Shown: positions 32,571 through 41,021, counted from the stretch's first letter. The stretch: DNA of 64,000 bases from Streptomyces cavernae (GCF_004023625.1 NZ_RPDJ01000001.1:310001-374000); one strand, 5' to 3'. Notes: generated by a model from the sequence alone, not told the origin. Made by a program: numbers and translations.

Positions 32571-33668
32571 ATGAGACCGGCACGGTTCGTCCTGTTCGTC
32601 GCCGCGCTGCTCCTCCTCGGCCTCCTCTCGACCCCAGGAGCGGCCCAGGCCGGCCCCACAGCGCCCACCACCCAGTCGGCAGCCGCGGTCCCAGCGGCCG
32701 CCGGGGCCCCGTCACCAGCAGCCGCCCCGTCGGCAGCCACCCCGGTCGCCGCCAACGGACAGCTCGAGGTCTGCGGCACCAAGCTCTGCAACCAGCAAGG
32801 CAAGCCCATCCAGCTCCGCGGCATGAGCACCCACGGCCTGCAGTGGTACAGCCAGTGCGTCACCAACGGCTCGCTCAACGCGCTCGCCACCGACTGGAAG
32901 GCGGACGTACTGCGCATCTCCATGTACATCCAGGAGGACGGGTACGAGACCGACCCGCGCCGGTTCACCGACCTGGTTCACTCCATCATCGAACAGGCCA
33001 CGGCCCGCGGCATGTACGCCATCGTCGACTGGCACATGCTCGATCCCGGTGACCCGCACGCGAACCTCGCCCGCGCCAAGACCTTCTTCTCCGAGATCGC
33101 CCAGCGCCACCGCGACAAGAACAACCTGCTGTACGAGATCGCCAACGAGCCCAGCGGTGTGAGCTGGTCCCGCATCAAGAGCTACGCCGAGCAACTCATC
33201 CCCGTCATCAGGGCCAAGGATCCGAACACCCCGGTCCTGGTGGGCACCCGCGGCTGGTCCTCGCTCGGCGTCTCGGACGGTTCGAACGAGTCCGAGGTGG
33301 TCAACAACCCGGTGAACGCGGCCAACATCATGTACACGTTCCACTTCTACGCGGACTCCCACCGGGACGAATACCTCCAGACCCTCTCCCGCGCGGCCGA
33401 CCGCATCCCCGTCTTCGTCACCGAGTTCGGCACCCAGAACTACGCCGGTGAGGGCAGCAACGACTTCGCCATGTCACAGCGCTACCTCGACCTGCTGAAA
33501 GCCAAGAAGATCAGCTGGGTCAACTGGAACTTCTCCGACGACGACCGCACCGGTGCCGTCTTCAAGCGCGGCACCTGCTCCAACAGCGGTCCATGGACCG
33601 GCACGTCCTCCCTCAAGCCGGCGGGCGTCTGGATCCGAGACCGCATCAGGACGGCGGACGACTTCTGA
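32571..33668 (+). CDS. Secreted GH5 endoglucanase (cellulase)
   Basis: A 365-residue secreted glycoside hydrolase. Residues 1-27 form a Sec signal peptide, 28-62 an Ala/Pro/Thr-rich linker, and about 63-360 a GH5 (subfamily-2-like) catalytic domain starting QLEVCGTKLCNQQGKPIQLR. The acid/base glutamate is in YEIANEP (E193) and the nucleophile in VFVTEFGTQN (E285); YAIVDWHML and FHFYADSHRDEY carry further active-site residues. It would cut beta-1,4-glucans outside the cell. Unlike many Streptomyces cellulases it has no cellulose-binding module; the N-terminal linker ends directly at the domain, which hints that a module was lost. It is a single gene. Confidence 0.93.
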   Translation: MRPARFVLFVAALLLLGLLSTPGAAQAGPTAPTTQSAAAVPAAAGAPSPAAAPSAATPVAANGQLEVCGTKLCNQQGKPIQLRGMSTHGLQWYSQCVTNGSLNALATDWKADVLRISMYIQEDGYETDPRRFTDLVHSIIEQATARGMYAIVDWHMLDPGDPHANLARAKTFFSEIAQRHRDKNNLLYEIANEPSGVSWSRIKSYAEQLIPVIRAKDPNTPVLVGTRGWSSLGVSDGSNESEVVNNPVNAANIMYTFHFYADSHRDEYLQTLSRAADRIPVFVTEFGTQNYAGEGSNDFAMSQRYLDLLKAKKISWVNWNFSDDDRTGAVFKRGTCSNSGPWTGTSSLKPAGVWIRDRIRTADDF

Positions 33669-33744
33669 CCGGTGACGCAATGTGCGGCAGTGTGGCCCCG
33701 GAACACCGGGGCCACACCGTCTCGCGCGCTCCGCGCAGGCACGG

Positions 33745-34407
33745 TCAGCGGTTGCGTGGGGCCACCAGTCCGGACTCGTAGGCCAGCACGACGAGCTGGG
33801 CGCGGTCACGGGCGTGGAGCTTGGCCATGGCCCGGTTGATGTGCGTCTTCGCGGTCATCGGGCTGATCACCATATGGTCCGCGATCTGGTCGTTAGACAG
33901 ACCGCGCGCCACCAGGGCGACGGCCTCACGCTCGCGGTTGGTCAGCTCCTCCAGCTCCGTGCCGGCACCGGTGGGCAGCGGCTCGCTGACGTACCGTTCG
34001 ATCAGCTTGCGGGTGATCGACGGTGCGAGCAGGGCGTCACCGCGCGCGGCCACACGTACGGCGTGCACGAGGTCCTCCGGCACGATGTCCTTGACGAGGA
34101 ATCCGGCGGCACCGGCACGCAGCGCGTCCAACACGTATTCGTCGAAGCCGTAGTTGGTCAGGATGACGACCCGCACCCGCGCCAACGCCGGGTCCTCGGC
34201 GATGCGCTTGGTGGTCTCGATCCCGTCGAGGACCGGCATCCGGATGTCGATGAGCGCAATGTCGGGCAGATGCTCCCTGATCAGAGCCAGACCCTCCTCC
34301 CCGTCGCCGGCCTCGGCCACCACCTCGATGTCGCCCTCGACCTCGAGGAGCGCGCGGAACCCGCTGCGCAGGAGCGGCTGGTCGTCGACCAGCAGGATAC
34401 GGATCAT
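33745..34407 (-). CDS. NarL/LuxR-type response regulator
   Basis: A 220-residue response regulator. The receiver has the acidic pair D8/D9 in VDDQPLLR, phosphoacceptor D54 in IALIDIRMPVLDGI, the conserved threonine in VVILTNYG and lysine in GFLVKDIVP. The C-terminal LuxR helix-turn-helix is LTNREREAVALVARGLSNDQ followed by IADHMVISPMTAKTHINRAM. Its partner kinase lies upstream on the same strand. The ATG belongs to the last unit of the repeat array that separates it from the kinase, so its translation context has been altered compared with the ancestral overlapping arrangement. Confidence 0.94.
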   Translation of the reverse strand: MIRILLVDDQPLLRSGFRALLEVEGDIEVVAEAGDGEEGLALIREHLPDIALIDIRMPVLDGIETTKRIAEDPALARVRVVILTNYGFDEYVLDALRAGAAGFLVKDIVPEDLVHAVRVAARGDALLAPSITRKLIERYVSEPLPTGAGTELEELTNREREAVALVARGLSNDQIADHMVISPMTAKTHINRAMAKLHARDRAQLVVLAYESGLVAPRNR

Positions 34408-34546
34408 GACTCACTTTCCAGGATCAAGACGCACCTTCGAGGATCAAGACGCTTCCAGGATCAAGACGCACCTTCGAGGATCAAGACGCTTCCAGGGCCA
34501 TGACGCACCTTCCAGGGCCATGACGCACCTTCCAGGATCATGACGC
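34405..34546 (-). repeat. Tandem array of seven 17-20-bp units made from the kinase/regulator junction
   Basis: On the coding strand the units read GCGTCATGATCCTGGAAGGT, GCGTCATGGCCCTGGAAGGT, GCGTCATGGCCCTGGAA, GCGTCTTGATCCTCGAAGGT, GCGTCTTGATCCTGGAA, GCGTCTTGATCCTCGAAGGT and GCGTCTTGATCCTGGAAAGT. The array starts with the kinase's final codons and TGA and ends in GAGTCATGATCCG, which is the start of the regulator. The ancestral junction was evidently a single TCATGATCC with the kinase TGA overlapping the regulator ATG. Confidence 0.85.
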
Positions 34547-35665
34547 TCTCTCCACGGGGAGTTCCGCCTGGACGGTGAAGCCGCCCCCGCTGCGCGGTTC
34601 CGCGCGCAGGCGGCCGCCGAGGGCGCTCACGCGTTCGCGCATCCCCAGCAGCCCGACGCCGGGCACCGGGACGGAGTCCGCGGTGGCCTTTCCGTCGTCG
34701 TCGACTCGTATGGCGAGGGCGTCCGGACGGTAGTCGATCCGGACCGACGCAGTGGCGGCGGTGGAGTGCCGGGCGACGTTGGTGAGCGACTCCTGAACGA
34801 TCCGGTACGCGGTCCGGTCCACCGCGGCCGGCACGTCGTGTCGTTGTCCCTCGACCGTCAGCGTCGCGTCCAGGCCGTTGGTACGGGCCCGTTCAACCAG
34901 TTCCGGGACATGTGCGAGCCCTCGCGGCGGGGTCCTGCCGTCGTCGCGCAGCGCCTCCAGGGTCGCTCGCAGCTCACGGGTCGCCTCACGGCCGGCCTCC
35001 CGGATCGCCAGCAGGGCCTCCGGCACCTGTTCGCCTCGCTTGCGGGCCACATGGACGGCGGCCTCGGACTGCACCTTGATGATCGAGATCTGATGAGTGA
35101 GCGAGTCGTGCAACTCCCGTGCGATGTGCAGCCGTTCCTCGTCGGCGCGGCGCCGCGCGGTCTCCTCCCGGGTGCGCTCGGCCTCGTCCGCCCGCCGCTC
35201 GGCCTGCCGCAGCGCCTCACCCGCGGCGCCGGCCGCGATCAGCCAGGCCAGCTCCAGGGCGCCGCGCGCCTGCGCGAACGCCTCGCCCGTGTCGTGCAGC
35301 CCCGAGGCCAGGGCCGCCAGGGGCAGTGCGGCCAGCATGGTCAGGCTCGCCACCACCGTGATGGTGCGGTGTCCCGCCCGTACGGCGGCGTACACGGCGA
35401 ACAGGTACGCGACCGCGGGAACATCGAAACCGGCCGCCTGGTAACCCACCGCGCACAGCCCAGTGACGATCAGGACGGTCACCGGAGCCCGGCGGCCCGC
35501 GGCCAGCGCCAGGCCGCCGGCCGCCAGCAGCACATAGCCGAGCACCTCGAATTCCGTGCCGGAGCGCTGCCCGGGCCGCCCGGCCACCAGCAGCGCAGCC
35601 GCCACGCAGACCGCGACGACCCCGTCCCTGGCAACCGCCCGAACGCCGAAGGGTCCACTGCTCAT
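34538..35665 (-). CDS. Sensor histidine kinase (HisKA_3, NarL-partner type)
   Basis: A 375-residue membrane kinase. Residues about 10-155 form four to five helices with very short loops (VVAVCVAAALLVAG, VLGYVLLAAGGLALAAG, VAYLFAVYAAV, LAWLIAAGAAG), so it senses within or through the membrane. A coiled-coil (LRQAERRADEAERTREETAR) leads to the dimerisation and phosphotransfer domain with H186 in ARELHDSLTHQISI. The HATPase domain carries AYRIVQESLTNVARHS, RVDDDGKA and GVGLLGMRERVSALGG. It phosphorylates the regulator encoded next. The start overlaps nothing upstream. Its stop codon lies in the first unit of the junction repeat array. Confidence 0.93.
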   Translation of the reverse strand: MSSGPFGVRAVARDGVVAVCVAAALLVAGRPGQRSGTEFEVLGYVLLAAGGLALAAGRRAPVTVLIVTGLCAVGYQAAGFDVPAVAYLFAVYAAVRAGHRTITVVASLTMLAALPLAALASGLHDTGEAFAQARGALELAWLIAAGAAGEALRQAERRADEAERTREETARRRADEERLHIARELHDSLTHQISIIKVQSEAAVHVARKRGEQVPEALLAIREAGREATRELRATLEALRDDGRTPPRGLAHVPELVERARTNGLDATLTVEGQRHDVPAAVDRTAYRIVQESLTNVARHSTAATASVRIDYRPDALAIRVDDDGKATADSVPVPGVGLLGMRERVSALGGRLRAEPRSGGGFTVQAELPVERAS

Positions 35666-35894
35666 GCGCGCACCTTAGCCGGATGCTCCCGCGGGCGAGT
35701 CCTGCCGGCGGACGAGCGCCCGCCTACCGCGCACGCGGTATCTCCCGACCGACTGCGGCAACCGCGGCAGCCCGGTGCCCCATCGGCGGCAGCTCGAAGT
35801 GACCGCGGCCGCGGGACGACCAGCACGCGGTCGGCGGGCATGATCAGGCGCCATCCGAACCTCGGAGACGAGACGCAGTGAAGAGGAGAGGGAC

Positions 35895-36254
35895 ATGAAC
35901 TCATCAGGAGCCCAGATGATGGCCGCCGCCGGTGGCGTCATCGGGGACGGGCGAACCGGGGCCGTCGTGGCCGCGGTGGTGGGGCTGCTCGGCGTGGTCA
36001 TCGGTGGGCTGGCTGTGGCCCGCTCCGCGGGTCGCATCAGCACTGGCAACGAGCGAGCGTGGGCCATGACGGCCATGGTGGTGGGGCTGACCGGTATCGT
36101 CCTCGCCGGGCTGCACCTGGCCACCTCAACCGGTGGTTTCGGCACCGGCAACGGGCGAGCCGGTGCCATCGTGGCCATAGCGATCGGACTGGTCGCCGCG
36201 TTCCTCGGCGGGCTGACTGTGGCCCGCTCCCGCCGCACCGCGCTCACCGGCTGA
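35895..36254 (+). CDS. DUF6223-type small membrane protein
   Basis: A 119-residue protein made of three hydrophobic helices (TGAVVAAVVGLLGVVIGGLA, AWAMTAMVVGLTGIVLAGLH, AGAIVAIAIGLVAAFLGGLT) separated by the repeated loop GTGNxRxGAIVA-like sequence. The repeats show internal duplication. It resembles the DUF6223 family of Streptomyces, whose function is unknown to me. AGGAGAGGGAC precedes the ATG. It is divergent from the kinase gene with 229 bp between. Confidence 0.7.
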   Translation: MNSSGAQMMAAAGGVIGDGRTGAVVAAVVGLLGVVIGGLAVARSAGRISTGNERAWAMTAMVVGLTGIVLAGLHLATSTGGFGTGNGRAGAIVAIAIGLVAAFLGGLTVARSRRTALTG

Positions 36255-36307
36255 CCGAGTACTCCCGCCCTCGGCAACGCGTGGCCCGGTGCTGTGTGCG
36301 AGGCGAT

Positions 36308-36911
36308 GCGTTGCCGACGGCCGCACCACCGCCGCGTCCGTGGGGCTACTACGACGCCGCGCTCGCCCCGGTCTGGCCGCGCATCCGCTCCCTCGTCGAC
36401 GCCGAACGAGCCGCACTGGGCCGCGCCCAGCTGGACCGGGGGGTGGACGGGCTGCTGGACAGCCTGCGCCCCGTGCTGAGATGGTCGCCGCCGGTCCTGG
36501 AAGCGGACTACCCCGTCGACCGCGATCTTCATCTCGCCGGCCGGGGCCTGCTGTTGGTCCCGTCGGTGTTCTGCTGGCGCACACCCGTGACCCTGGTCGA
36601 CGCGGAGCTGCGCCCGGTGCTCGTCTACCCCATCGCTCCCGGGCCGGACTGGTGGTCGGATCTCGACGACCGCTCCCCGAAGGCCCTGGCCCGGCTGCTC
36701 GGACCCAGCCGCGCGGCGGCCCTGCGCGTGGTGGAGGACGGCTGCACCTCCGGTGAACTCGCCCGCCGCATCGGGGTGACCGCTCCCACGGCCAGTCAGC
36801 ACGCGGCCGTACTGCGCGAGGCGAAACCGGATCGTCACCACCCGCCACCGCAACACGGTGGTCCACACCCTGACACCCCTCGGCACCGCGCTGCTCACGG
36901 GCGGCCTCTGA
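36308..36911 (+). pseudogene. Decayed ArsR-type regulator (DUF5937-like)
   Basis: The frame starting near VRGDALPTAAPPPRPWGYYD reads the central part of this Streptomyces regulator type (APVWPRIRSLVDAERAALGR, LHLAGRGLLLVPSVFCW, LVYPIAPG) and its winged helix (ALARLLGPSRAAALRVVEDG, LARRIGVTAPTASQHAAVLR). After HAAVLREA, near 36825, one base must be skipped to continue VTTRHRNTVVHTLTPLGTAL and LTGGL with TGA at 36909. The N-terminal 100 or so residues are missing. A 36998-37090 stretch after it ends in HVGQADLLREAIDGATGE-stop, perhaps another scrap. Confidence 0.65.
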
Positions 36912-37121
36912 ACGACGGGGCCCGGCAGACCCGAGACGGTGACGAACGGTGACACGAGCACTGACTGTCGCGCGAGGGTTTCGCGCCGCGTCAGTTCTCT
37001 CACGGCCGGCTGACGGGTCCCGAGTACGCCCGGCACGTGGGCCAAGCGGACCTCCTTCGCGAAGCCATCGACGGTGCCACCGGCGAGTAGCCGGTGACGC
37101 ACATCGACGCGAGCCGAGCGG

Positions 37122-38222
37122 TCAGCGTTTCCTCGCGCACAGGGCCGCGTCCACGGCTCCCTGAAGAAGGCGCAGGTTTTCGCCTTCGGCCGCCCACGTC
37201 GTGGTGTAGACGGTCACGGTCCCGCGGCCGGCCGTGGCACGGCCGCCGCCCACCGAGTTGCCGGGCAGGTCGCCGCCGTGGCCCCAGTACACGCCGCCGC
37301 AGCTGAGCGGGATCGAGACGATGCCGTAGCCGTAGCGGCTGCCGGCCGGGTAGCCGTCGCGGCCACCGACATCGGTGGTGTCCCGGGCCATCAGGCGCAC
37401 CGCCCAGCCGGGGAGGAGCCGGCCGCCGAACAGGCCGTCCCAGAAGGCGTTGAGGTCTCCGGGCGTGGAGACGAGACCCCCGGACGCACCGAACTCGTAC
37501 CCGGGAAGCTCGGTCACATCCACCCGGCCGGCCCCCGGTCGCGCCGGATGGACGCCGTAGTTGCGGGCATGCGGTCCGCGCAGGGTCAACTCTCCGGGTG
37601 CGGGCCAGTATGTGTCGTCCAGGCGCAGTGGACGCAGGATCGTACGCTCGATGTACGTGCGGAAGTCCACCCCCGACACCTCGTCGATCACCATGCCGAG
37701 GACGAGGTAGTTGGTGTTGGAGTAGCCCCAGTCGGTGCCGGATTCGAAGACCGGCTTCTCGGTGAGCGCGAGGGCCAGGTAGTCCTGGGCCGTGCCGGGC
37801 CGGTTCCAGTCCACCAGCGACGTGTACTCCGGCAGCCCGCTGGTCTGCTTGAGCAACTGCCGTACGGTGATGGTGCGTTCGGTGAGCTGGGGCACATAGG
37901 CGCCCACGCGGTCGTCGAGTCGTATGTGCCCGTCCGCAACCAGACGCATCACGGCTGCGGCGGTGAACGCCTTGGTGTTGCTGGCGAGCCGGAACCGGCC
38001 GCGCGCATCGACCATCGGACGGCCCGACTCCAGGTCCGCGACACCGGCGGTATGCGTGGTCCGGCCGTCGTGGGCGAGGGCCCCCGGTACCCCGCCCCGC
38101 TCGACGAGCAGATCCAACTGCCGCTGGACATGGTCGGGTTGATGGGCCGTCGCCATGGGGGCGAGCGCCCCGGTGAGCGTCGCGGCGAGCAGCACTGCGG
38201 CGGCGAGCCGTTTGCGATGCAT
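37122..38222 (-). CDS. Secreted serine hydrolase (beta-lactamase/DD-peptidase family, S12)
   Basis: A 366-residue protein with a Sec signal peptide (MHRKRLAAAVLLAATLTGAL then APMATA). The three penicillin-binding motifs are present: SNTK (S81-K84), YSN (167-169, DWGYSNTNYLVLG) and HGG near residue 310 (VYWGHGGDLPG). It is therefore an active-site serine enzyme of the Streptomyces R61 DD-carboxypeptidase / class C beta-lactamase / esterase group, acting outside the cell on wall peptides, beta-lactams or esters. TSGLPEYT is typical of the carboxypeptidase branch. It is a single gene; the upstream region carries an aspA relic on the same strand. Confidence 0.9.
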   Translation of the reverse strand: MHRKRLAAAVLLAATLTGALAPMATAHQPDHVQRQLDLLVERGGVPGALAHDGRTTHTAGVADLESGRPMVDARGRFRLASNTKAFTAAAVMRLVADGHIRLDDRVGAYVPQLTERTITVRQLLKQTSGLPEYTSLVDWNRPGTAQDYLALALTEKPVFESGTDWGYSNTNYLVLGMVIDEVSGVDFRTYIERTILRPLRLDDTYWPAPGELTLRGPHARNYGVHPARPGAGRVDVTELPGYEFGASGGLVSTPGDLNAFWDGLFGGRLLPGWAVRLMARDTTDVGGRDGYPAGSRYGYGIVSIPLSCGGVYWGHGGDLPGNSVGGGRATAGRGTVTVYTTTWAAEGENLRLLQGAVDAALCARKR

Positions 38223-38409
38223 GGTGTTCCCCCTGGTCGTGGGCTCGCGAGCACGAGCGCGAGCCGGTCGGTCACTCGCCGACGACCTTGCCAGGGTTCC
38301 GGCGTGAGCTCAGTGGGCCCAACACCCGGATCGGGAATGCGGCCCACCTCCTTGACATCGGCCGCCCGAACGTCGACCGCGGAGTCAGGAGGACCGAAAG
38401 CGGCCACAA

Positions 38410-38531
38410 CAGGCGTGCGGTGATCGCGAAATCCGTTCCACGGCCCGCTCGGTGTGCGCGCCGTAGCAGGCGTCGGCGGGTACCTCCTCGTCTCCTACCA
38501 GGTCGTGCTCCGTGCGTGTCGTCTGCGCCAT
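38410..38531 (-). pseudogene. N-terminal relic of aspartate ammonia-lyase
   Basis: Reading leftward from an ATG with GAGGAG upstream: MAQTTRTEHDLVGDEEVPAD then ACYGAHTERAVE. This is the start of an AspA/fumarase-family protein, which begins with TR.EHD.LGD..VPADAYYG.HT.RA.ENF. After VE the next expected residues (FAIT) lie in another frame, then the gene is lost. It lies next to an aspartate racemase gene, which strengthens the reading. The remaining sequence of 38223-38634 has no other gene. Confidence 0.55.
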
Positions 38532-38604
38532 CTGATGCTCCTCGTCCTTGCGGCCCTTGACAGGACAGCGTTTCCGGCCTCAGTGTTACCGGCCAACGCC
38601 CAGA

Positions 38605-38620
38605 ATGCAATATATTGCAT
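38605..38620. promoter_or_regulatory. 16-bp palindrome, likely GntR operator
   Basis: ATGCAATATATTGCAT is perfectly symmetrical and stands out as an AT-rich island. It lies 15 bp upstream of the small coupled gene that leads the racemase/GntR operon, at promoter position, and has the size of FadR-subfamily operators. Confidence 0.6.
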
Positions 38621-38634
38621 ATGGCAGGAGGCTC

Positions 38635-38787
38635 ATGAACACCTCAGACACCCGTCCCACCAGCACAGACATCGACAGCTCCGAGAACCGGCGTGAAGCC
38701 AAGCGCGGCCGTCGCGAACCCCCCGCAACACCCATCCGCCCAGCCGCGCCCGAGGCCACGGTCCCGCAGAAGGAAACGGTGCGGTGA
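38635..38787 (+). CDS. 50-residue hydrophilic protein coupled to the racemase
   Basis: MNTSDTRPTSTDIDSSENRR then basic and proline-rich text ending VPQKETVR. It has no membrane segment and looks disordered. AGGAGG lies three bases before the ATG, closer than usual. Its TGA overlaps the GTG of the racemase gene (GTGA), so translation of the two is coupled. I do not recognise it; it could be a true small protein or a leader whose translation admits ribosomes to the racemase. Confidence 0.55.
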   Translation: MNTSDTRPTSTDIDSSENRREAKRGRREPPATPIRPAAPEATVPQKETVR

Positions 38788-39587
38788 ACACCACCACTCC
38801 CGCCGCCACCTCCGAGATCATCGGCATCCTGGGCGGCATGGGCCCGGCAGCCACCGCCGACTTCTACGCCAAGCTCGTCTCGACCACTCCCGGCTCCAGC
38901 GACCAGGACCACCTTCGGACGGTCATCTGGTCCGACCCCACCATCCCCGACCGCACCGAAGCCCTGCTTGGCGACGGCCCCGACCCCACCCCCTGGCTCC
39001 TCGACGGCAGCCGTGTCCTGCGCGAGGCCGGGGCCACCGTCATCGCCATCCCCTGCAACACGGCGCACGCCTTCGTCCCGCGCATCGCCGATCGCATCGG
39101 GCTGCCCATCGTCCACATGATCGGCGAAGTGGCCCGGCACCTCGCCACGTTGAGCCCTCGCATCCACACCGCCGGACTGCTCGCCACCAGCGGCACTGTC
39201 CGCGCCGGCCTGTACCACGCGTGGCTGGACCGCTCCGGGATCCGCCTCGTCCTGCCCGATGCCCGCAGTCAGGACCACGAGGTCACGGCCGGCATCCGCG
39301 CGGTGAAAGCCGGCACCCACGACGACACGACGACCGCGCTGCTGGCCCGCGCCGCGCACCGCCTGACCGAACAAGGCGTGCAGGTGGTCATCGCGGGCTG
39401 CACCGAGATCCCCCTCGGTCTTCCCTCCGACGCCGTGGACGTCCCCGTCATCGACCCGGCGCTCATCCTGGCCCAGGCTCTGGTCGGCCGGGCCGGAACC
39501 CGGAACACAGACGGACAGGGTGAGGGAGCGATGTACTGTACGCAATATGTCGCTCGACCGCCCTGTCTCTCGCCGCCTCCTCAGTGA
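38784..39587 (+). CDS. Aspartate/glutamate racemase family protein
   Basis: A 267-residue protein. IIGILGGMGPAATADFYAKL is the family start; the two catalytic cysteines are in VIAIPCNTAHAF and VVIAGCTEIPL. It interconverts L- and D-aspartate (or glutamate) without cofactor. The start is a GTG overlapping the preceding short gene. The last 25 codons, after ILAQALVGRAG, look unusual and run 41 bp into the GntR gene, so the natural end may have been extended by loss of the original stop. Together with the regulator and the aspA relic it suggests an aspartate-utilisation locus that is losing parts. Confidence 0.88.
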   Translation: MNTTTPAATSEIIGILGGMGPAATADFYAKLVSTTPGSSDQDHLRTVIWSDPTIPDRTEALLGDGPDPTPWLLDGSRVLREAGATVIAIPCNTAHAFVPRIADRIGLPIVHMIGEVARHLATLSPRIHTAGLLATSGTVRAGLYHAWLDRSGIRLVLPDARSQDHEVTAGIRAVKAGTHDDTTTALLARAAHRLTEQGVQVVIAGCTEIPLGLPSDAVDVPVIDPALILAQALVGRAGTRNTDGQGEGAMYCTQYVARPPCLSPPPQ

Positions 39588-40233
39588 CGAGGTGTTCCAC
39601 CGCGTGCGCGACTCCATCGTGCGCGGCGAACTCCTCCCGGGCGAGAAGGTCAAGGACGGTGAACTCGCCGAGCGCCTCGGCCTCAGCCGCACCCCTGTGC
39701 GCGAGGCGCTCGCCCGGCTCGCCGACATCGGCCTGGTCGAAGCCAAACCCGGCGTCTACACCCGCATCACCACCCTCAACCGCCGTGACGTCGAGAAAAC
39801 CCTCGCCGTCCTCCGCTCCCTCGACCGGCTCGCCATCGAGACGGCTGTGCCGGTCATGACCGAGCAGGACCTTGAGAGCATGCGAGAGGCCAACCGCGCC
39901 TTCGAACGGGCCGTCGGCGCCGACGACACCACCGCCGCGCTCGCCGCCGACGACCGCTTCCACGCCGTCCCCATCGCGGCCGCGGACAACCCCGTGCTCA
40001 GCCGGATCGTCGAGCAGCTCCACCCGCAGATCCACCGGATCCTCTACCGCAAGTTCTCCACCCTGCTCGGCGGCCGCAACACCATCGAGCACCACGACCA
40101 GCTCATCGACGTCTGCGCCGGCGGCGACGCCCATGCCGCCGCCGAACTATCCGGACGCCACTGGTCTGAGCTCGGCGGACACATCAACGAACTCTTCGAC
40201 ACCAACCAGTTCGCCGAAGCGGCCACCGGTTAG
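39547..40233 (+). CDS. GntR-family regulator (FCD/FadR subfamily)
   Basis: A 228-residue regulator. The N-terminal winged helix is DEVFHRVRDSIVRGELLPGE followed by LAERLGLSRTPVREALARLA, and the C-terminal all-helical FCD domain includes ADDRFHAVPIAAADNPVLSR, RNTIEHHDQLIDVCAGGDAH and HINELFDTN. FCD proteins bind carboxylic or amino acids with a metal, so aspartate or a relative is a sensible ligand. The ATG at 39547 lies within CGCAATATG, a partial match to the operator palindrome at 38605; an alternative GTG/ATG at 39520 is possible. It overlaps the racemase end, indicating one operon. Confidence 0.9.
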   Translation: MSLDRPVSRRLLSDEVFHRVRDSIVRGELLPGEKVKDGELAERLGLSRTPVREALARLADIGLVEAKPGVYTRITTLNRRDVEKTLAVLRSLDRLAIETAVPVMTEQDLESMREANRAFERAVGADDTTAALAADDRFHAVPIAAADNPVLSRIVEQLHPQIHRILYRKFSTLLGGRNTIEHHDQLIDVCAGGDAHAAAELSGRHWSELGGHINELFDTNQFAEAATG

Positions 40234-40254
40234 AACGCCAGCAAAAGCGGACCA

Positions 40255-40270
40255 TACCCTCCGGTTGGTA
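40255..40270. promoter_or_regulatory. Inverted repeat before the TetR gene
   Basis: TACC-CTCCGGTT-GGTA lies ten bases upstream of the regulator's ATG, and the putative -10 TAGTCT is part of it. This arrangement fits autorepression by the TetR protein and a very short leader. Confidence 0.4.
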
Positions 40271-40280
40271 GTCTGGGTGT

Positions 40281-40985
40281 ATGGCGGCAGCAACGGAGAG
40301 CACACCGACCGCCGCGCGAGGGTTGCGCGCGGATGCCCTGCGGAACAGGCAGCGCATCCTGGATGCCGCACGGCAGATCTTCCAGGAGCGGGGGGTCGAC
40401 GCGCCGCTGGACGAGGTGGCGGAGCGTGCCGGCGTGGGTGCCGGGACGCTGTATCGGCGCTTTCCCACCCGCGTTGCCCTGATCGGGGCAGTGTTCGAAG
40501 AGGAACTCGCGAAAGTCGCGGCCATCGGGGAAGAGGCGCTCCGTTGCGAGGATCCGTGGGTCGGGTTCAGCGCATACCTCGAGCGGCTCTGCGGCGCCAT
40601 GGCGGCCGACCGGGGGCTCGGCGACATGTTCCTGTTGACATTGCCCGCCTCGGACGAGCTGGAGGGAATGTGCGCATACCAGTCCCGCGTCCTGGCCGAC
40701 CTGCTGCTGAGGGCGCAGGAGGCCGGCGTCGTCCGGGATGACCTCGTTGCGGAGGATCTCTTCCTCTTTCTTGTCGCCAATGGGGCCGTCACCCAGATGA
40801 CCCGCTGTGCCGCCCCGCATGCGTGGCGACGCCTGGTCGCGCTTCTGCTGGACGCCTGCCGACCGGGGGCTCATGGGCCCCTGCCCGCCGCGCCGACGGC
40901 CCTGCAGACCGAGCGCGCCAGGCGGGAGCATGCCGAAGCGAAGGGATTGAGGCCGGCCCACTGTGAGGACTCGAAGGGCCGTTGA
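40281..40985 (+). CDS. TetR-family regulator
   Basis: A 234-residue repressor. The DNA-binding part is RNRQRILDAARQIFQERGVD then LDEVAERAGVGAGTLYRRFP, a textbook TetR_N. The C-terminal ligand domain (LCGAMAADRGLGDMFLLTLP, LADLLLRAQEAGVVRDDLVA, LFLFLVANGAVTQM) is of the common SBP_bac_3-like helix bundle found in Streptomyces TetR proteins with RGLxD motifs. The extended C-terminal tail after residue 195 is basic and probably disordered. The target gene is not evident: the following DNA is decayed. Confidence 0.9.
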   Translation: MAAATESTPTAARGLRADALRNRQRILDAARQIFQERGVDAPLDEVAERAGVGAGTLYRRFPTRVALIGAVFEEELAKVAAIGEEALRCEDPWVGFSAYLERLCGAMAADRGLGDMFLLTLPASDELEGMCAYQSRVLADLLLRAQEAGVVRDDLVAEDLFLFLVANGAVTQMTRCAAPHAWRRLVALLLDACRPGAHGPLPAAPTALQTERARREHAEAKGLRPAHCEDSKGR

Positions 40986-41007
40986 CGCCCCGAAGTCTCT
41001 CCATCGA

Positions 41008-41021
41008 GTGATGTGGGTCAC
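41008..41021. promoter_or_regulatory. Crp-type site GTGA-N6-TCAC
   Basis: GTGATGTGGGTCAC matches the Crp consensus arms exactly. It lies about 110 bp upstream of a short GTG-initiated frame, in the only promoter-like stretch between the TetR gene and the decayed region. Confidence 0.4.

Noticed and set aside
34405..34546. Short regular repeats resembling a CRISPR array
   Set aside because: Units are 17-20 bp and directly adjacent without spacers, and they match the ends of the flanking genes; there are no cas genes.
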